From Tritrichomonas musculus (Eukaryota; Parabasalia; Tritrichomonadida; Tritrichomonadidae), in contig JAPFFF010000001.1 in assembly GCA_039105265.1 (NCBI GenBank), forward strand, positions 9,424,001 to 9,488,000: 64,000 nt of DNA, in the 5' to 3' direction. Made by a program: the position numbers and the translations under genes. The notes beneath the pieces were generated by a model that had not been told where the DNA came from, did not search any database, and saw nothing but the letters and a program-made list of their open reading frames with translations. The first letter of the stretch is position 1; each line of letters opens with the position of its first letter. This document shows, piece by piece, positions 1 to 9,959 of the stretch.

Positions 1-3000
1 ATGGTTTATGAATCTGCTGAGAATGAATCAATGAAAAATATTATTCTTAATGAAACACAAAAATTGATATACATATATGGAATAGCTACAGGAATGGCAT
101 ATTTACATGAACATGGAATTATCCATTGTGATTTGAAACCGTCTAACATTTTTCTAGATGATAATAACTATCCAAAAATAACTGGATTGAATATTGCCAA
201 ATTCATTGATAAAAGTAAATCAAGCAATGAAAATAAAATACAAGGTACACCAGCATATTTAGCACCAGAAATAATAACAAATCAAGAATATAGTAAAAGC
301 AGTGATGTTTATGCCTTTTCATTAATTGTATATGAAATAATGACAAATGAAAAGCCTTATGATAAAAACGCTTCTATTACAGAAGTATTTAAAAGAGTTG
401 AAGAAAGAGAACGTCCAAGCTTTAATGAGCATATTGGAAAAGCTTATCGTCATTTGATTACGAAATGTTGGTCACAAAACCCAAGCAAAAGGCCAACATT
501 TGATTCAATTGTCAAAGAACTTAAAAACAATCCTGATTTCATTACTGAAAAAGTAGATAAAGCTGAGTTTGTTAAGTACATTGAAATGATTGATAACTCA
601 AAAATATCTTTTGATTCAAATAAGCAAATTAATCAACTTGATGATTATATTAATTCAAAAGCAAGCATTTTGTCAGAATACGGCTTTGATATCATTTCTG
701 ATGGAATTTATAAAACGGAAATGAATAATCTCTTTTATGATGAATCGGTGATAGATATGACTGACTTTAAAACTGAGCCTAATAAGCAAAAAGATGTTAG
801 GAAACGAAAGTTGTTATTTATATATAAAAAATTTGTCAGTAAAAAGACCGGATTGGTATATTTGGGTAGGCGAGGAGATTTGGTGGAGATTTCAGTTGAA
901 ATAAATAGATATAAGAAAATAGGACAACATAATGCAATCTTAAAATACTTAGGATATGGCACACGATCTAACTCAGCATATATTTTATCTGAATATGCAC
1001 AATATGAATGTCTGAAAAATGTTCTTGATTTAGAAAAAGAAGGAAAACATCTTAAGGAGTGGAATGATACGAAGAAACTGATAAATCTTTATGGAATTGC
1101 TTCTGCAATGTCATATTTGAATTCAATTGGAATAATTCACAATAGATTATCTCCAGATGTAATATTTCTAAATGAATTCTTGTTTCCTAAATTAAGTGAT
1201 TTTACTTACTCTATAGATCTTTCAAATCAAGATTGTTTCGCTAAAAAAAATAAAGCTTTTCAGCGAGATGACAATTTTTATATATATAAAAACCCAGAAT
1301 TCGATGAATCAGCAAAAGGCGATGTTTATTCATTTGCAATAATGGCTTATGAAATCATAACCGGTGACTCTCCTTTTGATAAAAGTTTAAGTTCTCTTCG
1401 AGTTTTACAAATGAAATCAAATGATTTTAAACTCGAATACAAAAAGCCGATAATTGATTGTTATAAAAATTTAATTGAAAAAGGTATTTCAGAAGATCCG
1501 TTAAAAAGACCATCATTTGATGAAATTGTTTATGATCTCAGAACGAATCCTGACTATTTAATTGACACTGTTAACAAAGAGGAATACTTTGAATACATCA
1601 AATATATTGATGGTTGCTTTGAAAATCAAAATTTTGAAGAGGTTGACATTGAAATTGATGATAATTCAAACATTCCAAAACTCAACTTTTCAATCAACAT
1701 GAAAACATTAAATCTTGACAATTATCGAAAGATAGAAAAAATTGGAAAAGGGGGATTTGGTGTTGTTTATACTGTTGCTGAAAAAGAGACAAATAATATT
1801 TATGCGGCGAAAGTTTCACTTAGAGTTTTAGATGCATATTCAAAAGATTTGGTTTTAAATCTTTCACGAGAAATTGACATTATTTCTCAATTGAATCATC
1901 CAGCAATCCTTAAATACATTGGTTACAATCCGAATAATTTTAAATATAAGCCAAAACCAACGATTCTAACAGAACTTGCCACTAATAAATCACTTGATAA
2001 TGTAATTGAATTGGAATCAATGTCATGTGGCATTCATGAATGGGATGATACTAAAAAGCTCATTAATATTTACGGAATTGCAGCTGGAATGTCATATATA
2101 CATTCAAAAAACATTCTTCATCGAGATTTGAAAACGGATAATATTTTTCTTGATGAGTTTCTATATCCAAAAATTGGAGATTTTGGATTATCTAAAAAAA
2201 TATCAGAAAATTCATCAGACAAAGAATTTGTTAATCCATCTGGCTACAAAGGAACACTTTCTTATTCATCGCCAGAATGTGCATTAAGTTGTATTTATAG
2301 TAAGAAAGGTGATGTTTATTCTTATGGAATGATTGTGTACATGATAATGGTCGGTGAAAATCCTTTCCAAGGCCTGAATCAGTATCAATTTTTGACAAAA
2401 TTATGTAAAGGCATCCATCTTGAATTTAAGTACTACATTCCTCATTGTTATCGAAGTCTAATTGAAGATTGTACATCAACTGATCCAGACAAACGTCCAT
2501 CATTTAGTGAAATCACGAAAATGATTGAAGAAAATGAAGAATTTGTCACTGAAAATGTTGACAAAATTGAATTTTATGATTACATTTCATATATAAAAGA
2601 AAATGAAGATAATTATGATTCTAAATTAAAGAAAGTTTCAGTTGACACGTCTAAAATTGATGGTACAAACGATGAAAACTCATTCAAAGATTTATTCATG
2701 AATTTGAGTGATTACAATAAGCTTAAAATTGTGTCAAAAAGAGATGATTCAAAGATTTATAAAGCACAAAATAGAGAAACAAATAAACTTTATCTTGCCA
2801 ACATATCGACCAATAAAATCAAAAGTCTTTCTAAAGAAGAAGCTGTTAACATATCTAAAGAAGCAAATGTATTTTCACAGCTCATTCATCCTTCATTTTT
2901 GAAATTCATTGGATACAGTCCAACTAATTTTAAAAATGCATCAAGACCAGTGATTTTGACAGAGTTTGCTTCTAATGGAACAATGTCTGATATTTTGAAA

Positions 3001-3999
3001 CTGGAGAGAAATTACACTCCAGTACCTGGTTGGAATGACACCAAAAGACTGATCAATATCTATGGAATTGCATCAGCCATGTCTTATTTGCATTCGCATG
3101 AAATTATTCACAAAAACTTGAAGCCCGAAAACATCTTTTTAGATGGTTATTTATTCCCGAAAGTTGGCTGTTTTAATTTGCTTAACATGTACAGTAAAGC
3201 AGCAAATGCGACATTGCAATCAATGGCAAAAATTAAGGAGCCCCCTGTTTATTCTGCACCTGAAGTTCTGCAATCAAATGAATATACAAAATCAAGCGAT
3301 GTTTACGCATTTTCATTCATTGTCTATGAAATTTTATTCAAGGAAAATTCATTCAAAAATCTCACTTCTAGCCAATTATTCAATGAAGTCGTTAATAATG
3401 GGAATCGGCCTGAAATCAAGAAAACTGTTCCTGATTGTTACAGAAAACTGATTGAAAAGTGTTGGTCGCAGGATCCAAGCGAAAGATTATCATTCGACCA
3501 GATTGTTGAATACTTGAAAACAGAGCCTGAATTCATCACTGGAAAAGTCAACAAAGAAAGCTACCTTCTGTACATTAAGTACATGGATGAATGTAAAATG
3601 TCAATTGAATCCACAAATAAATTCATAAAATTCAGCGAGTTCATTAAGCAAAAAGAAAATGATGAAAATGAAGGCAGCGATTCGAATGAAGGAAATTCAG
3701 AAAGCGAAAGTGAAGGCAGCGATTCGAATGAAGTACTAAATGACGCATCAAGTAAAATAGATAAGATTGAAGAAGCATGGCAATCACAAAATAATATGAA
3801 CAATATAAATGAAACTGAGAAGCAGCCGAATAAAGCAGGTAAGATAGAAGAGACCAGTCAATCACAAATATCATGTAAGGCTGAAGGAACTGACCAAGCA
3901 TCAAGTAGTCTGACTCGGGTTGATAAAGCAGAGCATTCATCTGATCTAAATAAAATTGATGAAATGATGCCATCTAATCCCAAAGAAGAGAAATGTTAA
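1..3999 (+). CDS. Tandem protein kinase with four kinase domains, 5' partial
   Basis: The frame is open from base 1 and starts inside a kinase C-lobe, so the true start lies outside the window and the ATG at base 1 is probably internal. Four TKL-like kinase domains follow one another. Domain 1 (residues 1-180) has HCD at 42-44 and GLN in place of DFG at 62-64. Domain 2 (about 265-520) has HNR at 380-382 and DFT at 400-402. Domain 3 (574-850) looks active: glycine loop G582-K-G-G-F-G587, lysine K604, HRD 707-709, DFG 727-729. Domain 4 (903-1180) has HKN at 1037-1039 and CFN at 1057-1059. A Ser/Glu/Lys-rich tail ends the protein. By established kinase rules only domain 3 should catalyse; the others are inferred pseudokinase or regulatory modules. 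The tail stops early compared with coding-like sequence in the next frame. Confidence 0.88.
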   Translation: MVYESAENESMKNIILNETQKLIYIYGIATGMAYLHEHGIIHCDLKPSNIFLDDNNYPKITGLNIAKFIDKSKSSNENKIQGTPAYLAPEIITNQEYSKSSDVYAFSLIVYEIMTNEKPYDKNASITEVFKRVEERERPSFNEHIGKAYRHLITKCWSQNPSKRPTFDSIVKELKNNPDFITEKVDKAEFVKYIEMIDNSKISFDSNKQINQLDDYINSKASILSEYGFDIISDGIYKTEMNNLFYDESVIDMTDFKTEPNKQKDVRKRKLLFIYKKFVSKKTGLVYLGRRGDLVEISVEINRYKKIGQHNAILKYLGYGTRSNSAYILSEYAQYECLKNVLDLEKEGKHLKEWNDTKKLINLYGIASAMSYLNSIGIIHNRLSPDVIFLNEFLFPKLSDFTYSIDLSNQDCFAKKNKAFQRDDNFYIYKNPEFDESAKGDVYSFAIMAYEIITGDSPFDKSLSSLRVLQMKSNDFKLEYKKPIIDCYKNLIEKGISEDPLKRPSFDEIVYDLRTNPDYLIDTVNKEEYFEYIKYIDGCFENQNFEEVDIEIDDNSNIPKLNFSINMKTLNLDNYRKIEKIGKGGFGVVYTVAEKETNNIYAAKVSLRVLDAYSKDLVLNLSREIDIISQLNHPAILKYIGYNPNNFKYKPKPTILTELATNKSLDNVIELESMSCGIHEWDDTKKLINIYGIAAGMSYIHSKNILHRDLKTDNIFLDEFLYPKIGDFGLSKKISENSSDKEFVNPSGYKGTLSYSSPECALSCIYSKKGDVYSYGMIVYMIMVGENPFQGLNQYQFLTKLCKGIHLEFKYYIPHCYRSLIEDCTSTDPDKRPSFSEITKMIEENEEFVTENVDKIEFYDYISYIKENEDNYDSKLKKVSVDTSKIDGTNDENSFKDLFMNLSDYNKLKIVSKRDDSKIYKAQNRETNKLYLANISTNKIKSLSKEEAVNISKEANVFSQLIHPSFLKFIGYSPTNFKNASRPVILTEFASNGTMSDILKLERNYTPVPGWNDTKRLINIYGIASAMSYLHSHEIIHKNLKPENIFLDGYLFPKVGCFNLLNMYSKAANATLQSMAKIKEPPVYSAPEVLQSNEYTKSSDVYAFSFIVYEILFKENSFKNLTSSQLFNEVVNNGNRPEIKKTVPDCYRKLIEKCWSQDPSERLSFDQIVEYLKTEPEFITGKVNKESYLLYIKYMDECKMSIESTNKFIKFSEFIKQKENDENEGSDSNEGNSESESEGSDSNEVLNDASSKIDKIEEAWQSQNNMNNINETEKQPNKAGKIEETSQSQISCKAEGTDQASSSLTRVDKAEHSSDLNKIDEMMPSNPKEEKC

Positions 4000-4192
4000 T
4001 GGCAATGATAAATCACTGGGTGTCGCAAATAAAAACAAAGAAATTGAGCAGCAATCTATTGATAATGATCGAATTGAAGAAACAGAAGAATCATCAAAAG
4101 GGACAAGCAAAATAGAAAGAACTAACGAGTCATTAAATGATGTGAATAAAATTAGCGATAAAGGCTTAGACTATGGCAAATACTTTGAATGA
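3998..4192 (+). pseudogene. Out-of-frame continuation of the kinase tail
   Basis: Directly at the stop codon of the four-kinase gene a second frame opens and runs to a TGA at 4190-4192. It encodes the same kind of degenerate Lys-Ile-Glu-Glu-Thr repeats seen in the tail before the stop. This suggests that a one-base indel near 3990 shortened the tail by about 64 residues. It could be a real frameshift or an assembly error. Confidence 0.5.
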
Positions 4193-4301
4193 GAAATGGT
4201 TCACCAAATAATAGTTAAATAAAGACAGAAAGAGAAAATTGTTTTATTTAAAGAGATTACGAGCATTTTATGAAAAGTTTAAATAAAAATTTTTTTTCAA
4301 A

Positions 4302-5218
4302 ATGGCTGCTCCAAATTTAAACTTAAGAAAAATCAGATCCATCAACAATTAAGTCCAATATCTCCAGCTGAGCCGCTGCAACCAAATTCTTCACCAAGAT
4401 CACATAAAAAAAGCAAAACGCAGTAAATCACAACATTCTAGATATTTAGAAATTTCACAAGAAAGCAAAACGAAACCAGAAATAATAGCAAAAGAGCCTG
4501 AAAATGGAGAAAAATCAAATAAACCAAGAATAAAAGAAAAATTGCCAAGCTTAAAAAAGAACACAGGAAATCAAGCTCAAGAAGAGTCAGCCATTGAGAT
4601 CTCGTTAAAAGAAAACCAATCTGAAATTCAATATAATGAAAAACAGTTAAAGCAGCAAAAAAGTAAGTCAGCGCCTCCAAAGGAAAAAGAAATTGTCCAT
4701 TTGATTCACAATAAAACAGGTAATGAATCGCCAAAAGAAAAAGGAAATGAGCAAACAATTCAAGAATCGCCAAGAAAGAAGCCTTTTGTTAGTCATTAAG
4801 ATCCAAATGTTTTTTACCCGCCACTTTATGAGGCAGCAAACAAGCCAGCAAAGCCGGTTTATGGCTCAACAAAGATTCCAATCAAGCTAACGGTTACATT
4901 GAAAGACATTGGATTTGACTCGCCAATTCCAGACAAGGCCGCTGAAATGAGGCTGCTGGAAAAAATGGAAAATGAAACAAGCCAGTAAAATGAATTGCTA
5001 AGCCTTCATCTCAGTCACCACTTTCACATTCATCAAGAAGGATTCATTTTGATCTTGCTGATGAAAATATCACGCCAACAAATGACCAAGACGCCAGTCC
5101 ATGCCGCAGTCCCAACCCAAAGAGTCTGCTTTCATCAGCACACAAAATATCAGACAGTTGTCGTGCCAAAAACAAGTCCGAGGAAATAAAGCAAGCTATA
5201 CAATTGTATTTTATATAA
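4302..5218 (+). pseudogene. Decayed Lys/Pro/Ser-rich protein gene
   Basis: A T-tract and TCA precede an ATG at 4302. From there a coding-like signal continues to a TAA at 5216 but changes frame repeatedly. The pieces are a short N-terminal frame, a Pro/Ser-rich part (about 4320-4410), a Lys/Glu/Gln-rich part with Ser-Pro dipeptides (about 4424-4797), a part beyond a TAA in the same frame (to 4987), and a Ser-rich C-terminal part (about 5005-5218). One shift coincides with a run of seven A at about 4408. The whole would be about 300 residues, disordered and hydrophilic. I do not recognise the family. At least three shifts and two stops make a single-read error unlikely, so I call it a pseudogene. 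Confidence 0.5.
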
Positions 5219-5637
5219 ATAATTTTTTTTTTATTTTTTCCAAAGATTTTATATGTAGATATAATATTGAATTTTGTATTAACTAATCATGCATGAGCAG
5301 ATAAGAATGATAATGATATTGAGTGCATCATAAAATATTCTATATAAATTGATATCTTTCGGTACATCTAAAACGAGGAATATATAAAGTCATTTCTTCA
5401 TTATATTATGTTTTTAAATGTTTTTGATATAAAAAAAGTCTGTTTGTGAATTAATTCAACTATGAAATAATTTTTTTAATATAAGATGAAATGTCAAACA
5501 ATGAATCAAATCTAGACTTGAATCCTCATTTATATTGTCATTTATAATGTTATATACGAAGCATTTTAAAAAATAAAATAATTTAATGTATGAAATAATT
5601 GTATTTTTGAAATATTTCAAAAACAATCTTGATTTAT
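5219..5637. other. AT-rich intergenic stretch
   Basis: No gene, repeat or structured element was recognised. It separates a decayed gene on the plus strand from the 3' end of the acetyltransferase gene on the minus strand, so it is a tail-to-tail spacer. Confidence 0.6.
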
Positions 5638-6240
5638 TTATTCTTTTGAAAACATTTTATCGAATTCTTTGACTTTTTCGCGGTTGAGTTCATCATTGTA
5701 AATATCAGATTCATAAAATTTTCCTCCTTTAACTTTGTCTAAGTAACCAGGGATCAATTCCATCCCCATGAATGCTGGATAATTGTGTCCATTGCAATCT
5801 GTTATTCCAAATGTTGCTGCTTCTTTAAATCCTAAGCGTGGATAATATTCTGGTCGCCCAAAAAATAAAATTGCTCCAAAACCTAGATTTTTAGCTTTTT
5901 CAATCATTGTTTTAATAAGTGTCTTACCAACACCTTGACGCTGAAATGGAGGGTCAACACTAATTGGTCCAAAATTTAAAACAGGTAAAATTATATCATC
6001 AAATCGTACTTCAGCTTTACTACAAATAATATGGCCAACAATGTTATTATTAATTTCTGCAACTAAACTTAATTGTTTTATGCCATCTCGCTGGCGCAAT
6101 TCATGAACCATCCAATGTTCATATGGGCATCCGATTTTTCCTCTTTCAATTCTACCTGGATAAGAAAAAGCAAGTTTGGTAATTTCTTCAACGCGATGAT
6201 AGTCTTTTTCTTCTTCAGCTCTTACTGGAATGTGCATCAT
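5638..6240 (-). CDS. GNAT family N-acetyltransferase (YhbS-like)
   Basis: This 200-residue protein has a GNAT fold: an N-terminal strand, a beta-bulge segment around residues 84-96 ending in GPISV, and the acetyl-CoA pyrophosphate loop QRQGVG at 100-105, which fits the family's Q/R-x-x-G-x-G/A rule. The motif EYYPRLGF at 131-138 is typical of bacterial YhbS-type enzymes. It should transfer acetyl from acetyl-CoA to an amine; the substrate cannot be read from sequence. The start is the first of two adjacent ATGs, with a T-tract and TCA just upstream. The stop is followed by TAAATAAA, which fits the trichomonad UAAA polyadenylation signal. Its prokaryote-like character suggests old lateral transfer, which is an inference. 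Confidence 0.88.
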   Translation of the reverse strand: MMHIPVRAEEEKDYHRVEEITKLAFSYPGRIERGKIGCPYEHWMVHELRQRDGIKQLSLVAEINNNIVGHIICSKAEVRFDDIILPVLNFGPISVDPPFQRQGVGKTLIKTMIEKAKNLGFGAILFFGRPEYYPRLGFKEAATFGITDCNGHNYPAFMGMELIPGYLDKVKGGKFYESDIYNDELNREKVKEFDKMFSKE

Positions 6241-6561
6241 ATTGAAAAAAAAATGGTGAGGTCTCGGTATTTTAAGTTTTTTAATAATATTAATATATTT
6301 TATCTTAATACAGAATTAAATGTTATTTATGATAATTTCACTAATTATTTTTTCAGATTTTTAGAGAGGAATATCAACCAAAATTTTTATCACAAAAAGT
6401 TATTAAAAAATTATCAAAAATATAATTATATCTTTTTGTAAATTCATTCAATTATGATAATAATAATATAATTATTAATAATGCTTTGTAATATAAATAT
6501 TAATATTGTTTATATTTGATTACATTGAGTATTATTCTTGATACAAGATTATGCCAAAATA

Positions 6562-7000
6562 GGCTTGTTAAGTCTCGATTTTCGATATCAATAATTGATC
6601 CATTTTTCTGATATTAATATCAAATCAAAGATATCGAAAATGAATAAAAATAAAAGATCGATTATCAATATTGAAAATTTTTTAACGTACTAAAATTTTG
6701 TAAACTTTTTTAACTGATAACTTCACATATCAGTAAAAAATTTAATGAAAGCTTATTCTTTTGCATAATAAGTTAGAATATATTTATTTTATGTCATTAA
6801 AATGCTATTTTTAATGATTTTTTCAGGTTTTAATTTAGATTAATCAAGATTCGATATCAAAAGAATATTTTTTTTGTATCACATTTCTTATTTGATAATC
6901 GAATTCATCAATTAAAAGATCCAATCGATAGCATTTTATTATCGATTATCTGAGTTAAAAAAAGTGCCAAACCTGATAATTGATATCAGAATAACAAGCC
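6562..7000. mobile_element. MITE-like element with 12-bp target duplication
   Basis: The element begins GGCTTGTTA and ends TAACAAGCC. It is flanked by perfect 12-bp direct copies of TATGCCAAAATA at 6550-6561 and 7001-7012. The inverted similarity continues imperfectly inward through GATATCAAT blocks. The interior is AT-rich, holds many GATATC and ATCGAT palindromes, and has no ORF. It therefore looks like a non-autonomous DNA transposon. A 12-bp duplication is longer than the 8 bp of hAT or 9 bp usual for Mutator, so the superfamily is open. Confidence 0.75.
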
Positions 7001-7309
7001 TATGCCAAAATATTTTTTGATAAAGTAAACGTATTTAATCAGCAACTACGCCAATCAACAACTATTCCATTGAATTTCAGACATCCATTAAGTCTCAACT
7101 TTATTAAATCTTAGACTACCGTTAAATCTCAGCTCATTAAATCTCAGACCAATGTTCAATTTTAGAAAGACAAATTTTTTACTCGAATGTAATTAAATAA
7201 TAATTTTTTTATACATAATGCATTTTCTCTCATTTCAAAAACGAAAATTCTTCGTTTTTTTAATAAAGAGAATTTTTTTGACTCAAATCTTTTTTTAATA
7301 ATAATATTA

Positions 7310-7840
7310 TTAAACGAGAATAGATAAAATTGGATAAAAAAGAAGAGAATAAGAGAGATTGGATAAGATAGAAAAGAATGAGAATAAGAAAGATTGGATA
7401 AGATAAAAGAGAATAAGAAAGATCAAATGAGATAGAAGAGAATAAGAAAGATTAAATGAGATAGAAGAGAATAGATGAAATTGGATAAGATAGAAGAGAA
7501 TGAGAAAAAGAAAGATTAAATATGATAGAAGAGAATAGATGAGATTGGATAAGATAAAAGAGAATAAGAAAGATTGGATGAAATAGAAGAGAATAGAAGA
7601 GAATGGATATGAAAGATTAGGATAAGAGAGATTGGGTGAGATAAAAAAGAATAAGAAAAATGGATAAGAAAAATGAGAATAAGTTAAATTAGATTATATA
7701 GAAAATTAGTCTAAAGACTAATTGAAAAAGAAAAGAATAAGAAATATTAAATTATAAAGATGAAAATAAAGAAGAATAAATGAGAATAGATTGGATTGAA
7801 TGAGAAAGATGAGAATAAAAAAGATTAGATGAAAAAGATG
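7310..7840. repeat. Purine-rich degenerate tandem array
   Basis: About 530 bases on the plus strand are almost only A, G and T. They are built from loosely repeated blocks such as GATAGAAGAGAATAAGAAAG and GATTGGATAAGATA. Copies are too diverged for a clean unit length. No coding signal was seen. Confidence 0.75.
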
Positions 7841-7854
7841 ATAGATGCTGACGA

Positions 7855-7945
7855 TTAATGTTGTTAATAATGTTAATGCTGTTGTTGTTGTTGTTGATAT
7901 TAATAATGTTGATAGATGCTGATGTTAAATGTTGTTGTTAATGTT
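7855..7945. repeat. TGT/TTG microsatellite-like tract
   Basis: A run of TGT, TTG and TTAATG triplets directly follows the purine-rich array. It is low-complexity DNA without a coding signal. Confidence 0.6.
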
Positions 7946-8020
7946 ATTGATTGCTTCATAAAATAAAAATCTATAATTGAATGGTTTACATTTATTTTTA
8001 TTGAATAGTTTATATTTATT

Positions 8021-9412
8021 ATTTACTCTATCTTAACTAAACTATATACTCTTTGCTTCTTTCCTTTCTCTCTAATATACTTACTTCTTATTTCATATCC
8101 TTCGGGCACATCCTTCTCGTTTTTAAACCCAAAGTGCTGATATAACTGTTTTTTGCCATTAAACTCTCTGAGTCAAATCATTTTCGTTTATCATTATTTT
8201 ATCCTTATTTGTTTCTTCCTCCTGTTCTGTCTCTTCAACAATAACTTCTCCAATCTTGCTCATGTATCTTATCCATGAATCCTTGTCCATAGATTGCCAT
8301 GCATTGGCTCTCAGTTGGTTTAGTCTTGTCTTATATCTGTTCTTGGCTACCTTGTATGTAAAATTCTCTTCTGGTACCTTTACTTGTCTCATGTAAAGAA
8401 AAGCTGTTGAATCTTCGTTCCTGTTTCGTCCTACGAACTATTCAACTGATGACACGGTATCTAAAGGAGTCTGAATGAATATAGATAATAGATTCTGCTT
8501 AAGTGACTGACCTGATTGGATACATGAAGTAGCAATAACTATATCAACGTCCTCTGTGCTAACAAACTTGCCTTCATCACTTATCTCTACTTCCTTCTTT
8601 TCAGAGTTGTACAATGCTTTATTAAGTTCATTGTCAATACACTCCTTTAATCGTTCACATTCATTCTTGTCTTCTATCTTAATTAATATCTTATCAAACC
8701 TCTTTATCTCTTTGAGTACTTGTTTAGCTATAGTCTCTCTTTGCTCTTCCATTTTACTCTTCAGCTTGTATAGATATATCGTTCTGTGGTATTTGATGTC
8801 GGCTAAAGGATTTATCTTTTCGTATTCTTCAAAGACTGATAAGCAAGAAATGTCAGATACAGTAGCAGTAATCAAGCCTACTTTATTGAATTCTCTGCAA
8901 ATCTCTATTAACGATATGTTTTCTAGTAGTAGGTGTGCTTCATCAATAAGGAGTGTGAATTCACTGTTTAAATCTATTTGGTGGTGATAGAAATGCTCTA
9001 TAATGCCTCCAAGACACTTAGATGCGGTAGAGAATGTAGTTATGACAACAGGTATAAAGTGCTTAATGGCTTCCTTAAACTCTTTAAATGCCCCTTCCTT
9101 GACACATAACTTTATCATTTCATCTATGTTCTCGAGGTGATTGTTGTTTAATGCTACATACAACTTAGAGTAGAACTCCACAGCGATGTTAATGGTAGGT
9201 ACGATGAGTATGAACTTGTTATCAGGTACTGTGTTATAGATCCATTTCCTTATTGCTGTAGATTTGCCTGAACCAATAGGTGCTTGGCAGATGAACTTCT
9301 TTATAGCCTTCTCTATGGTTATCTCTTCTTCTGCCTTAGTATAAGTTATTTCATATGATTTAACGGGGAGGCTCTCAAACACATACCAGTCTACATATTG
9401 CTTGGTTGTCAT
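8021..9412 (-). pseudogene. Broken SF2 (DEAH-like) helicase relic, possibly from a virus-like or mobile element
   Basis: The minus strand keeps a recognisable superfamily 2 helicase. Walker A APIGSGKST is near residue 44, then come the Ia-like region, a DEAH box in LIDEAH, a TAT motif III, and C-terminal motifs V/VI with a lysine-rich tail. It looks broken about twice. Base composition is clearly richer in G+C than in neighbouring genes, and no host gene of the window resembles it. SF2 helicases of this sort occur in eukaryotic DNA viruses, virus-like elements and phages. No capsid, integrase or polymerase gene lies next to it, so its family cannot be fixed. It is treated here as a fossil. 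Decay looks modest, hence perhaps recent. Confidence 0.6.
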
Positions 9413-9564
9413 TTGGACAAGAATAAAAACAAAAAAGAAAACAAATGATGTGTATTTAATTGGATGTGTATTTTTGCTTATGAGGGTGTTGTGTTTTCTA
9501 TGATAAGTAGATGCTTGTATGTTTACTAGGTTCTTAATGCTATTTTTCTTATGAAGATAAATAT

Positions 9565-9820
9565 TTGGTCACGTTGCTGGAACAAAATCTGGCGCCTAGT
9601 ATAGAAGCCTGTGTATTTTGTGGCATAGCGTGACCCAAATGCACAGGGCGTTAGGCGCGTGGGAGAGTAGCGACCACCGCCTGACGTTAACTCTTGTAAA
9701 CACAAAAAAAGCAGAATGAAAAATGAGGCTTTATATCGCCCTGCTTTTTCCAATTCTACAAAAGTGTTCCATTAAAAAAGTTCTATTGCATAACTATCTT
9801 TCATTCTGCCTTTTTTGCTG
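9565..9820. other. G+C-rich block with nested inverted repeats
   Basis: This island beside the helicase relic is far richer in G+C than its surroundings. It contains GGTCACG (about 9570) facing CGTGACC (about 9627), GTTAGGCG facing CGCCTGAC (about 9649-9693), and AGCAGAATGAAA (9710-9721) facing TTTCATTCTGCC (9799-9810). It could be the end or control region of the same foreign element, or a structured RNA. A frame on the minus strand across it has no recognisable protein. Confidence 0.5.
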
Positions 9821-9959
9821 TTATTGGTCAAAAACATTGGGCTGCTGAGTTCTTCGGTCATCATAGAAAGATTTACACAAATTAAATAATATAAATAATA
9901 AATGATTTAGCAAATGAGAACCGGCATTTTTTAATAAATGGAGAACATTGCTCAATGGA

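Noticed and set aside
7310-7840. Long Lys/Glu-rich protein encoded by the purine-rich tract
   Set aside because: No frame stays open through it and no start context is present, so it is low-complexity DNA.
9526-9753. 75-codon minus-strand frame in the G+C-rich block
   Set aside because: It overlaps the nested inverted repeats and has no recognisable domain.
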